Below are positions 1 through 7,609 of a DNA stretch of 64,000 bases, piece by piece. The DNA lies in contig NZ_BAABHJ010000012.1 in NCBI RefSeq assembly GCF_039542035.1, positions 1-64,000 on the forward strand. The letters are read 5' to 3'. The position numbers and the translations under genes are program-made. Origin of the DNA: Actinoallomurus liliacearum. Its GTDB lineage: Bacteria; Actinomycetota; Actinomycetes; Streptosporangiales; Streptosporangiaceae. Numbering within the stretch: position 1 is the stretch's first letter; each line of letters begins with the position of its first letter. Below the pieces are notes generated by a model. That model searched no databases. It had not been told where the DNA came from and saw only the letters and a program-made list of their open reading frames with translations.

Positions 1-35
1 GAGACGGTGTGGGAGAGTAGGACGCCGCCGGACAC
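1..35 (+). rRNA. rrf: 5S ribosomal RNA, 3' end only
   Basis: The first 35 bases match the characteristic 3' end of actinobacterial 5S rRNA (GGGAGAGTAGGAC followed by GCCGCCGGACA). The gene runs in from the left edge. A strong hairpin terminator follows directly. This places the right end of an rRNA operon at the window edge; the exact 3' end is estimated to within about two bases. Confidence 0.85.
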
Positions 36-45
36 TTACATAGAT

Positions 46-81
46 CAGGAAAGCCCGCCAGGTTTCTGGCGGGCTTTCCTG
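46..81 (+). terminator. rRNA operon terminator hairpin
   Basis: A perfect 16-bp stem (46-61 with 66-81) encloses the loop GTTT. It starts about 11 bases after the 5S rRNA end and carries a CTTTCCT tract in its right arm. It is the expected factor-independent terminator of the rRNA operon. Confidence 0.85.
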
Positions 82-338
82 CGTTCAGGGCAGGAACGGC
101 GGTCTTCCTGCTTCGGCGGCCCACTCGCGGGTGCGCATGTTCTTCGTGCCGGCCCGCGGTGGGCTTTTACGATCTTCCGCACACCGTGTCAGGCGGCCTG
201 CTGGATTCACCCTTTCGGGCTGGTCCGGAACTGGGAAGAGCGGGTTCGATACGGGCGGTGCCTGCTAGGTTTTGGATGTGCCGTTCAGCAGGCGGTGCGT
301 CAGCGGTCATCCGACCGCCCGGGGAACTGAGGTGCGTG
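82..338. other. Intergenic stretch between rRNA operon and DUF397 gene
   Basis: About 257 bases follow the rRNA terminator with no ORF of convincing codon usage on either strand, no tRNA cloverleaf and no clear repeat. It presumably holds the promoter of the downstream small gene, but I cannot place a convincing -35/-10 pair. Confidence 0.4.
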
Positions 339-518
339 GTGTCCAACGAGGGCCAGGGCGAGCGCGTCATCGCGGTTCGCGACAGCAAGGATCCTGACGG
401 TCCGAAACTGTTCTTCAGCGTGAGCGCATGGCGTGATTTTCTCGACCGCATCAAGGCGGGCAAACACGATCTGCCAGAGGACATGCGCGAGGGCCTCGAC
501 GAGCGTTTCGCACGCTGA
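339..518 (+). CDS. Short DUF397-domain protein
   Basis: The 59-residue product contains the DUF397 signature RDSKDPDGPKLFFS followed by the AWRDFLDRIKAG helix (about residues 12-36). The usual N-terminal part of DUF397 (the W-x-KSS-x-S stretch) is absent and an acidic/basic tail ends in LDERFAR. GTG at 339 is chosen because a GAGG sits at 329-332 with 6-base spacing; GTG 336 is a close alternative. DUF397 proteins in actinomycetes are usually paired with XRE/MmyB-type regulators, and a remnant of such a regulator lies at 3.3-3.6 kb, but there is no intact partner next to this gene. Function unknown. Confidence 0.65.
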   Translation: MSNEGQGERVIAVRDSKDPDGPKLFFSVSAWRDFLDRIKAGKHDLPEDMREGLDERFAR

Positions 519-666
519 CCGGCGCATCGAGCACCGCTCAGCGTGCACCTCGCTCCTGCTCGCGTGCGGCGTCCAGGAGCGCTACGCCCCGACGGCCGGT
601 CGACGTCCCGGCCGCCGGGCCGACCGTCGGCTGCGGCCTCCGCTCCGCTGCGGCCGGGACGGTCGC

Positions 667-1176
667 TCAGCTCCCGAGCCGCTTGCGGGCCTGCCCGCGC
701 AGCCGCCGTCGCTGGGACGGGTCGAGCATCAGGTAGCCGGCGACCGGCGCGGCGATGAGGCCGAGCACGATCAAAAGGGTCACCCATCCGGGCAGCAGCC
801 ACCAGGCGATCAGCGCCACGGCCACTCCGCCTACGACATATCCGGTGCGTCCCACGACAGCCTCCGTTCCGAGGACTTCGCCTAGAAGAACGACTACCAC
901 GGCGACCGGTGTTCCGGAATCCGCGATATATCTTCTCTTCCTCGATGACATGGCCGTACGGCGGCGGCCGGTCACCGGGAGGGTGCCGCTGACGGCGATG
1001 CCGACGCCGGAGGTGACCTCGGTGGCGGGGTCGGTGAGCGCCGCGCCGATCGAGGTTCGATTCTTCGGCAGACCACGGAACACGTTGATCACGGCGACGA
1101 CACCGACCACACGCATCCCGGCGGCCACGAGCACGAGTGCGATCGCCACCCATACGTACCCGAATCTGTTCAGCAT
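667..1176 (-). CDS. Small multi-pass membrane protein, unknown function
   Basis: The 169-residue ORF has an N-terminal hydrophobic helix (about residues 7-27, starting YVWVAIALVLVAAG), a polar middle with a basic SSRKRRY patch, and three hydrophobic stretches towards the C-terminus, ending in a basic RRRLRGQARKRLGS tail. ATG 1176 is the first plausible start; no good ribosome binding site precedes it. An internal ATG near 951 could start a shorter protein of about 94 residues carrying only the C-terminal helices. I do not recognise a family. Coding status rests on ORF length and hydrophobic pattern alone. Confidence 0.45.
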   Translation of the reverse strand: MLNRFGYVWVAIALVLVAAGMRVVGVVAVINVFRGLPKNRTSIGAALTDPATEVTSGVGIAVSGTLPVTGRRRTAMSSRKRRYIADSGTPVAVVVVLLGEVLGTEAVVGRTGYVVGGVAVALIAWWLLPGWVTLLIVLGLIAAPVAGYLMLDPSQRRRLRGQARKRLGS

Positions 1177-1311
1177 GCCGTAGACGTCGCTAGGTCCGCG
1201 GGACAGCCCCTCGCCCCCTCCGCGATGACGTTGCCGCCGTCGTGGTCGCATTGCCGCCGACGCTGACGGGTCGATGACCGGTATGCCGGGCCTGCTACGT
1301 CGATACCGACG

Positions 1312-1551
1312 TCAAAGTGGCTGATCGATCCGGTCGGAGGACGCGAAGACCCGATTGAACGGCACCGTCGGCATGCTCGCCGGACGGATCGGCCGGTGGC
1401 TGCGCCGGCGCGGCGCCGCCTGGACGTCGCGGTCGGGGGCGTCTTCTTCGGCCTCGGCGTACGCCTCGAGAAGTGATCGTCGCGGGGTGGCCGGGCTCCG
1501 GAGGGCCCCGTCGAGGAATCGACCTGCGCCGACCTGGTCCAGGTATCCCAC
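1312..1551 (-). CDS. Possible small hypothetical protein
   Basis: A 79-codon ORF starts with GTG 1551 and has a non-repetitive composition (YLDQVGAGRFLDGAL near the start, an arginine-rich middle). No Shine-Dalgarno is seen and no family is recognised, so this is a weak call. It is the only candidate I see in the 463-base gap between the membrane protein (ends at 1176) and hisN (ends at 1640). The rest of that gap shows only short, out-of-frame ORFs. Confidence 0.25.
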   Translation of the reverse strand: MGYLDQVGAGRFLDGALRSPATPRRSLLEAYAEAEEDAPDRDVQAAPRRRSHRPIRPASMPTVPFNRVFASSDRIDQPL

Positions 1552-1639
1552 ATGGCGTCAGGAGGCCCTCAGAGGCGCTCACGCGGCGCCGTAACGCGCT
1601 CACGCGGCGCCGTACTCCCCGGGAACTCCTCCGGGCGAC

Positions 1640-2443
1640 TCAGACCCGGAGGGTGAGCGGGCCGCCGCCCAGCTGCTCGAGGAGCTTGGCGTGCAGCAGG
1701 CCGTTGCTGCAGACGACGCTGCCGCCGTCCGGGCTGGGCACGCCGGACAGGTCGGTGAAGATCCCGCCCGCCTCCTCGACGATGATCTGCACGGCCGCGA
1801 CGTCCCACAGGGAGACCTCGGGCTCGGCCGAGGCGTCCACGACGCCCTCGGCGACCATCACGTGCGACCAGAAGTCGCCGTACGCCCGAGTGCGCCACAC
1901 CGTGCGGCCCAGGTCGAGGAACTTGTCGAGGCGGCCCTGCTCCTCCCAGCCGGTCAGGCTCGAGTAGGAGAACGACGCGTCCTCCAGCTCCGTGACGCCC
2001 GACACGCGGCAGCGGGTGGCCTTGGCGAGGCTGCGGCCGGTCCAGGCGCCGCCGCCCCGAGCCGCCCACCAGCGGCGGTTCAGCGCGGGCGCGGACACCA
2101 GCCCGACGACCACCTCGTCACCCTCCATGAGGGCGATCAGCGTGGCCCAGACGGGCACGCCGCGCACATAGTTCTTGGTCGCGTCGATCGGGTCGATGAC
2201 CCAGCAGCGCGGGCCGTAGCCGGTGCGCCCGTACTCCTCGCCGTGGATGGCGTCCCGCGGCCGGGCCCGCTTCAGCGTGTTGCGCAGTGACTCCTCGACG
2301 AGCCGGTCGGCGTCGGTCACCGGGGTGAGGTCGGGCTTGGTCTCGACACGCAGGTCAAGGGCCCGGAACCGTCGCGTGGCGACGTCGTCGGCCGCGTCCG
2401 CCATGACGTGTGCCAGCCGCAGGTCATCCGAATAGTCCGCCAC
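1640..2443 (-). CDS. hisN: Histidinol-phosphatase, inositol monophosphatase family
   Basis: Hydrolyses L-histidinol phosphate to histidinol in histidine synthesis, as established for the mycobacterial HisN family. The 267 residues carry the Mg-binding signature of inositol monophosphatases: GEE (68-70), DPIDATKN (84-91) and, near the C-terminus, WDVAAVQIIVEEAGG. The usual DPIDGT reads DPIDAT here. The flanks KPDLTPVTDAD and RGVPVWATLIALM are typical of HisN rather than generic inositol phosphatases. GTG 2443 gives the family length (about 260 residues); ATG 2404 would remove the first helix. No clear Shine-Dalgarno is seen. The HAD phosphatase gene is divergent. Confidence 0.85.
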   Translation of the reverse strand: MADYSDDLRLAHVMADAADDVATRRFRALDLRVETKPDLTPVTDADRLVEESLRNTLKRARPRDAIHGEEYGRTGYGPRCWVIDPIDATKNYVRGVPVWATLIALMEGDEVVVGLVSAPALNRRWWAARGGGAWTGRSLAKATRCRVSGVTELEDASFSYSSLTGWEEQGRLDKFLDLGRTVWRTRAYGDFWSHVMVAEGVVDASAEPEVSLWDVAAVQIIVEEAGGIFTDLSGVPSPDGGSVVCSNGLLHAKLLEQLGGGPLTLRV

Positions 2444-2525
2444 GAAGGGCAACGGTATCGCGACAGCGCCCGTGGCAGAGACACTAGACGGCGTGAACAC
2501 CCTAATATCTTCCGAGTCCCGGCCG

Positions 2526-3209
2526 ATGCCCGAACCTCCGACGCCGGCACTGCTGTTCGATCTTGACGGAACTCTCATCGACAGCGTGTACCAGCATGTG
2601 ATCGCCTGGCGTAACGCGTTGACGGTCGTGGGGATCGACCTGTCGGTGTGGCGGATCCATCGGCGCATCGGCATGAGCGGTGGTCTGTTCGTGTCGGCGC
2701 TGCTGCGCGAGACGGGCGTGTCATTGACCCCCGCGGAGATCGAGGAGCTGCAGAGCCTGCACGCCCGCGCCTACCTCGACCAGGTCGACTCCGTACGAGC
2801 GCTGCCGGGCGCGGCCGACCTCCTGGGCTTCCTCACCGATCGCGGCGTGCCGTGGGCCATCGCGACGAGCGGCCGGATGGAGACGGCGCACACGGCGCTG
2901 GGAATGCTCGGGCTGCCGTCGGACACGCCGATGATCACACGGGACATGGTGCGGTTCGCCAAGCCCGACCCGGACCTGTTCCTCGCCGCGGCCGCCCTCG
3001 TCGGGGTCGATCCGCGGCACGCCATGGTGGTCGGTGACAGCGTGTGGGACCTCCTCGCGGCACGCCGCGCCGGGGCCCTGGGGATCGGCCTGCAGTCCGG
3101 CGGCTACGGCCGTGAAGAGCTCGAGCGGACGGGCGCCTTCCGCGTGTACGCCGACCCCGCCGACCTCCTGGCCCGCATCGACGAGCTCGGCCTCCGGCAG
3201 ACGACCTGA
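2526..3209 (+). CDS. HAD-superfamily hydrolase (phosphoglycolate phosphatase/beta-phosphoglucomutase type)
   Basis: The 227-residue protein has all four HAD motifs: nucleophile motif FDLDGTLIDS (Asp12, Asp14), motif II ATSGR, the motif III lysine in RFAKPDPDLF and motif IV VVGDSVWDLLAARRAG. An alpha-helical cap lies between motifs I and II, as in phosphoglycolate phosphatase and beta-phosphoglucomutase. The substrate cannot be told from sequence. ATG 2526 is chosen because homology starts almost at once; a GTG at 2493 is possible. An AT-rich TAATAT at about 2501-2506 lies close upstream and could be a -10 box for a short leader. Divergent from hisN. Confidence 0.85.
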   Translation: MPEPPTPALLFDLDGTLIDSVYQHVIAWRNALTVVGIDLSVWRIHRRIGMSGGLFVSALLRETGVSLTPAEIEELQSLHARAYLDQVDSVRALPGAADLLGFLTDRGVPWAIATSGRMETAHTALGMLGLPSDTPMITRDMVRFAKPDPDLFLAAAALVGVDPRHAMVVGDSVWDLLAARRAGALGIGLQSGGYGREELERTGAFRVYADPADLLARIDELGLRQTT

Positions 3210-3330
3210 CCCGCGACGGCTCGACCTGTGGCGACCGGTCGACGGGGGCACCCGCCGGCTCGGCTCGCGGCGGCCGGTCGACGGCCATCCGCCGGCGAGG
3301 CGGATCGGGTCGGCGGGGCGCCGGGTCCGG

Positions 3331-3640
3331 TCACGCGACCGGCGCCTCGGTGTTCCAGGAGGCCAGGAGGCGCAGGTTCGTCTCCGACGGGGAGTTCGCC
3401 TCCACGGTGTAGGTGACGAGGACCTGATCCGGATCGTCCGGCAGCCGCAGCGACTCGTAGTCCAGGACGAGGTCGCCGACCAGCGGATGGTGCAGGACCT
3501 TGCGGCCGTTGCTCTTGTCCTTGACGTTGTGGTCGGCCCACCAGCGGCGGAAGTCCTCGCTCTTGACGGACAGCTCGCCGACGAGGGCCGCCAGCTCCGG
3601 GTCGTCGGCGGCCTGCCGGACCCAGGAACGGTGGGCCCGG
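3331..3640 (-). pseudogene. 3' remnant of an XRE-family regulator (MmyB-like ligand-binding domain)
   Basis: About 100 residues match the C-terminal half of the MmyB-like domain that follows the helix-turn-helix in many actinomycete XRE regulators: ALVGELSVKSEDFRRWWADH, then the HHPLVGDLVLDYE block and SETNLRLLASW at the end. Homology begins near 3633; upstream the reading frame runs into arginine-rich nonsense inside rsgA on the same strand. The helix-turn-helix and first half of the domain are missing, so this is a 5'-deleted fragment abutting the 3' end of rsgA. Confidence 0.75.
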
Positions 3641-3665
3641 GGCCGCAGGCGTGGCCGGGGCCGGG

Positions 3666-4697
3666 TCAGTCGGTGTCGTCGCCCTCGCGGGCCGCGAGCA
3701 GGCGGCGCAGCGAGTCGAGGCGGGCCGCGTCGGCGTGCCCCGCCGCGGCCCATGCGTCGAGGGCGCAGTCGTCCTGCAGGTGCGTGCAGTGCGGCGGGCA
3801 CTCCGCGGCGCCCTCGAGCAGGTCGGGGAAGGCGCCCAGGATGTCATCGGGCGTGACGTGGGCCAGGCCGAAGCTGCGCACGCCCGGGGTGTCGATGATC
3901 CAGCCGTCCGCGGCGGGCAGCTCCAGCGCGACCGCCGACGACGACGTGTGCCGGCCGCGCCCGGTCACCGGGTTCACCTCGCTGACGGCGCGCTCGGCGT
4001 CGGGGACCAGGGCGTTCACCAGGGTCGACTTGCCGACGCCCGAGTGCCCGACCAGCACGCTCAGCCGCCCGGCCAGGCGCTCGTCCAGGTGGTCGACCGC
4101 CTCGTCCTTGCGCGTGACGACGTACGGGATGCCCAGCGGCGCGTACGTCTCCAGCAGCGGATCCGGCACCGCGAGGTCGGCCTTGGTCAGGCACAGCAGC
4201 GGCTCCAGGCCCGCGTCGTAGGCGGCGACCAGGCATCGGTCGATCATCCCCGGGCGCGGCGGCGGATCCGCGAGCGCGGTCACGATGACGAGCTGGTCGG
4301 CGTTGGCGACGATCACGCGCTCGACCGGGTCGGTGTCATCGGCGGTCCGGCGCAGGGTGGAGGTGCGGGGCTCGATGCGGACGACCCGCGCGAGGGTGTC
4401 GGCGTGGCCGGACACGTCGCCGACCAGCCGCACGCGATCACCGACGACGACGCTCTTGCGGCCGAGCTCGCGGGCGCGCATCGCGGTGACCGTCCGCTGG
4501 CCGCCGCCCTTCTTCCGTGTGGCGCGACCGGTGCCGTCGCCGCCGACAAGGCAGGTGTAGCGGCCGCGGTCCACCGCGATCACGAAACCGCCGACGGCGT
4601 CCTCATGTGCCGGGCGCCGGCGGGTACGCGGCCGGGAGCCGCGGCCCGGGCGCACCCGAACGTCGTCCTCGTCGAGTCTCCCCCAGTCGCGCGCCAT
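3666..4697 (-). CDS. rsgA: Ribosome small-subunit-dependent GTPase RsgA
   Basis: Late 30S assembly factor with circularly permuted GTPase order. The 343-residue protein has an N-terminal OB-fold, then G4 TKAD (171-174), G1 GHSGVGKS (218-225) and G3 DTPG (269-272), and a C-terminal zinc knuckle with Cys300, Cys304, His306 and Cys311. The N-terminus is basic (RPGRGSRPRTRRRP), as in actinobacterial members. It starts three bases after the aroA stop, so the two are almost certainly one transcript, aroA-rsgA, the same pair as Rv3227/Rv3228c in mycobacteria. Confidence 0.95.
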   Translation of the reverse strand: MARDWGRLDEDDVRVRPGRGSRPRTRRRPAHEDAVGGFVIAVDRGRYTCLVGGDGTGRATRKKGGGQRTVTAMRARELGRKSVVVGDRVRLVGDVSGHADTLARVVRIEPRTSTLRRTADDTDPVERVIVANADQLVIVTALADPPPRPGMIDRCLVAAYDAGLEPLLCLTKADLAVPDPLLETYAPLGIPYVVTRKDEAVDHLDERLAGRLSVLVGHSGVGKSTLVNALVPDAERAVSEVNPVTGRGRHTSSSAVALELPAADGWIIDTPGVRSFGLAHVTPDDILGAFPDLLEGAAECPPHCTHLQDDCALDAWAAAGHADAARLDSLRRLLAAREGDDTD

Positions 4698-4700
4698 GGG

Positions 4701-5957
4701 TTACCGGAGCATCTCCGTCCAGAGCTCGCCGAATTCGGGGAGCGTCTTGCCGACGGTCGGGAGGTTCTCCACCTCGACGTCGGGCACGGCCAGGCCGAGG
4801 ACCGCCCCGGCCATCACCATGCGGTGGTCGTCGTAGGTGTGGAAGACACCGCCGCGCAACGGCTTGGGCCGGATCTCCAGGCCGTCGGGCAGCTCGCGCA
4901 CGTCACCGCCGAGCCCGTTGATCTCCGCGGTCAGCGCGGCGAGCCGGTCGGTCTCGTGGCCGCGCATGTGGGCGATGCCGCGCAGCCGGGACGGGCCGTC
5001 GGCCAGCGCGGCGAGGGCCGCGATCACACAGGTGAGCTCGTTGACGTCGCCGAGGTCGACGTCGATGCCGTGGATCGCGCCGCCGCCCCGCACGGTGAGG
5101 TCGCCCGCGTCGTACGTCGCCGAGCCGCCCATGTCGGTCAGCAGGTGGCGCAGGGCGTCACCGGGCTGGGTCGTCTCCGCCGGCCAGCCGCGGACCGTCA
5201 CCCGGCCGCCGGTGACCAGGGCGGCCGCGAGGAACGGCGCGGCGTTCGACAGGTCCGGCTCGATGTCGACCTCGCCGCCGCGCACGCCGCCCGGGTGGAC
5301 CCGCCAGACGTCCGGGCCGCTCTCGACGGAGACGCCCACGTCGGCCAGCATCCGCATGGTCATCGCCAGGTGCGCCGCCGACGGCACGGGCGGCCCCTCG
5401 TGGCGGACCTCGATCCCCTTGGCGTAGCGCGGGGCGGCCAGCAGCAGGCCGGAGACGAACTGCGACGAACCCGAGGCGTCGATCGTCACCGAACCGCCGG
5501 GCACCGCGCCGGTGCCGCCCACGGTGAACGGAAGCGCGTCACCCTCCACGTCCACGCCGAGCGCGCGCAGGGCGGCCAGGATGGGGCCCATCGGCCGCTT
5601 CCGGGCGTGCGGGTCGCCGTCGAAGGCGATCGCGCCGGTCGCCAGCGCCGCGACCGGGGGGACGAACCGCATCACCGTGCCGGCGAGCCCGACGTCGAGC
5701 GTCGCCGGGCCGCGCAGCTCATCCGGAGTGACGCGCCAGGCGCCCTCGGCCGCCTCGTCGACGGCCACGCCCAGCGTGCGCAGGGCGCCCGCCATGAGGA
5801 GGGTGTCGCGGCTGCGCAGGGGGCGCCGGATCAGCGAGGGCTCGTCGGCCAGCGCCGCGAGGACGAGCGCGCGGTTGGTCATCGACTTGGACCCCGGCAG
5901 CGCGACGACGGCGTCGACGGGCCCGTCGGCGGCGGGTGCGGACCACAGAGGATGCAT
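4701..5957 (-). CDS. aroA: 3-phosphoshikimate 1-carboxyvinyltransferase (EPSP synthase)
   Basis: Sixth step of the shikimate pathway: joins phosphoenolpyruvate to shikimate 3-phosphate. The 418-residue protein has the family hallmarks PGSKSMTNRALVLAALA (21-37, Lys24 substrate-binding), GLAGTVMRF (90-98), SSQFVSGLLLAAP and the C-terminal DDHRMVMAGAVLGL. The length is normal. The usual GNAGT reads GLAGT, which is common in actinobacteria. First gene of the aroA-rsgA pair; divergent from the CydC-like gene at 6160. Confidence 0.95.
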   Translation of the reverse strand: MHPLWSAPAADGPVDAVVALPGSKSMTNRALVLAALADEPSLIRRPLRSRDTLLMAGALRTLGVAVDEAAEGAWRVTPDELRGPATLDVGLAGTVMRFVPPVAALATGAIAFDGDPHARKRPMGPILAALRALGVDVEGDALPFTVGGTGAVPGGSVTIDASGSSQFVSGLLLAAPRYAKGIEVRHEGPPVPSAAHLAMTMRMLADVGVSVESGPDVWRVHPGGVRGGEVDIEPDLSNAAPFLAAALVTGGRVTVRGWPAETTQPGDALRHLLTDMGGSATYDAGDLTVRGGGAIHGIDVDLGDVNELTCVIAALAALADGPSRLRGIAHMRGHETDRLAALTAEINGLGGDVRELPDGLEIRPKPLRGGVFHTYDDHRMVMAGAVLGLAVPDVEVENLPTVGKTLPEFGELWTEMLR

Positions 5958-6159
5958 GACTGAAGGGTACCGGTCGCGGCCGTGGCGAACGGCGGGTAAA
6001 ACGCCGGTGCCGAGACCGTCGTGGAAGGTGAATGCGCCGGTAGATCCCCCGGCGGCCGGCTCTGACCGGTCGTTATGTTGACGGCAGCCGGATCGAACGA
6101 ACGACGAAGCTCACGCGACCATTGAGCCGAGGGCTGAGCGACCAATCGACAGGAGCACT

Positions 6160-6897
6160 GTGGACGCTTCGCCACGGTCACGACGCCGGGCCCGGCGTGC
6201 GCCGGCCGGCCCGGACACGCCTGCGGCCGGACGGCGATCGGTGCCGCTTCCCCCGGGACCGTACGAACTGCGGCTCGCCGACCTGCGGACCCGGTGGCCC
6301 GGCGGTGAGGTCATCGGCTTCGGCGACACGGACCTGCTGCTGCCGCAGGGCCGCCGGGTGGCGCTGCTGGGCCGCAGCCGCGTGGGCGCCTCGGCGCTGG
6401 CGGCGGTGCTGCTGGGATTCCTCGACTACCAGGGCGTCGCCACGCTGAACGACGTGCAGCTCCGCGATCTCGCCGACGAGGACGTCAGGGGGGTCATCGG
6501 GCTGTGCGCGCACGACGCCCATCTCTTCGACACGACGATCGCCGAGAACGTCCGGGTCGCCCGGCCGGACGCCACGGACGAGGACGTCGCCCGCGCGCTC
6601 GCCGAGGCGGGGGTCGACCTGCCGCCCGACACCCGCGTGGACGATCAGAGCGTGGTCGTCGGCGCCGGGCGCCGACGGATCGCCCTGGCCCGTGCCCTCC
6701 TGGCCGACCTGCCGATCCTCATCCTCGACGAGCCGGACACCGGTCCGGACGAGATCGAATCGGGCGCCGCGGACGCGGCGCTGGCCGAGCTGATCGCCGC
6801 GGCCGACGGCCGTACGCTCCTGCTGATCATGCACCGTACGGTCCTGCCGGGGGCCGCGCCGATCCTCCGCCACGTCGACGAGGTCCTGGAGATCTGA
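6160..6897 (+). CDS. Degenerate ABC ATPase domain, CydC-like
   Basis: The 245-residue soluble protein resembles the C-terminal nucleotide-binding domain of CydC: VIGLCAHDAHLFDTTIAENV, an ALARALLADLPILILDEP Walker B block and LLLIMHR near the end. The catalytic sequence is damaged. Walker A reads GRSRVGASA instead of GxxGxGKST (lysine to alanine), the Q-loop glutamine is His (CAHDAH for CAQDAH), and the LSGGQ signature is replaced by VVVGAG. There is no transmembrane half and no CydD nearby. GTG 6160 follows AGGAG at 6151-6155. An arginine/proline-rich N-terminal tail precedes the domain. ATP hydrolysis is unlikely; a structural or regulatory role, or decay, are both possible. Confidence 0.7.
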   Translation: MDASPRSRRRARRAPAGPDTPAAGRRSVPLPPGPYELRLADLRTRWPGGEVIGFGDTDLLLPQGRRVALLGRSRVGASALAAVLLGFLDYQGVATLNDVQLRDLADEDVRGVIGLCAHDAHLFDTTIAENVRVARPDATDEDVARALAEAGVDLPPDTRVDDQSVVVGAGRRRIALARALLADLPILILDEPDTGPDEIESGAADAALAELIAAADGRTLLLIMHRTVLPGAAPILRHVDEVLEI

Positions 6898-6945
6898 CCG
6901 TCGCGGGCGTACGAAGGCGCTGCGGCGGCCCCGGCGTGACCGGCG

Positions 6946-7515
6946 TCAGCGGCCGACCTTCGCGGCCTTCTTGCGGGTGTCCGTCACGCGCTTGGCGGCC
7001 TTGCGCCGCGCACGCTCGGCCTTGCGGCTCGCCTCCGACCGGGCGAGCGCCGCCTGCAGCTTCGCCTCGTGCGCGCCCGCACGGGCCGCCTTGATCGGGC
7101 GGTACTTGCTCGGCGCGGACGCGGCGACGAGCAGCGCCCCGAACAGCCCGGCGGTCTTGAAGAACTGGGACCGCTCCGAGGCACGCCGCTCCGGGTCGTC
7201 CTCCGCCCAGAACCGGTGCTCGGCCAGGAGGCTGGGGACCAGCTGGCCGGCGAGGACGAGCGTCGACAGCCGCTGGAACCGGCCGAGCGCCAGCAGGACG
7301 CCGGTGCCCAGGGACAGCGCCCCCTGCAACCGTACGAGCGACTCGGGGTCCTTGGTGGGGAGCCAGGACACACGGTCGGCGAGGGGTTTGATCACGGGGG
7401 CGATCTTCTCGGCGCGGGCGCCGGGATCGCGCAGCGTCTCGATGCCCGTCACGACGAACGGCGCCGCCATGAGGGGACGAGCGAGAGTCCTGATGGGTTG
7501 CATGACACCCGTCAT
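6946..7515 (-). CDS. DoxX-family membrane protein
   Basis: The 189-residue protein has four hydrophobic segments (PLMAAPFVVTGIETL, then two around the LVRLQGALSLGTGVLLALG block and one at FFKTAGLFGALLVAAS) and a long basic C-terminal tail rich in Lys/Arg/Ala. This arrangement and the ARPL...PF..GGxxxLR-like start fit DoxX/DoxD-type proteins. Function is not established; mycobacterial DoxX has been tied to redox homeostasis. ATG 7515 is preferred over ATG 7503 because a GGTGGG precedes it; both are possible. Divergent from the SRAP gene. Confidence 0.7.
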   Translation of the reverse strand: MTGVMQPIRTLARPLMAAPFVVTGIETLRDPGARAEKIAPVIKPLADRVSWLPTKDPESLVRLQGALSLGTGVLLALGRFQRLSTLVLAGQLVPSLLAEHRFWAEDDPERRASERSQFFKTAGLFGALLVAASAPSKYRPIKAARAGAHEAKLQAALARSEASRKAERARRKAAKRVTDTRKKAAKVGR

Positions 7516-7609
7516 GCCCACCGTACGCGCGACCAAGCCCACCTCTTTGGCAAGCTTGGCGCGTCCGGCGCGCGGTGCGCCGTACGGGCCGGAAGGGGAC
7601 GCGGGAGCC

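Noticed and set aside
236..262. tRNA T-arm-like GGGTTCGATAC near the left edge
   Set aside because: The flanking bases do not pair into a T stem and no acceptor or anticodon arms fit.
3651..5963. A 770-codon open frame opposite rsgA and aroA
   Set aside because: Same antisense artefact: composition dominated by Arg, Ala, Gly, Val and His, and both genes on the other strand are certain.
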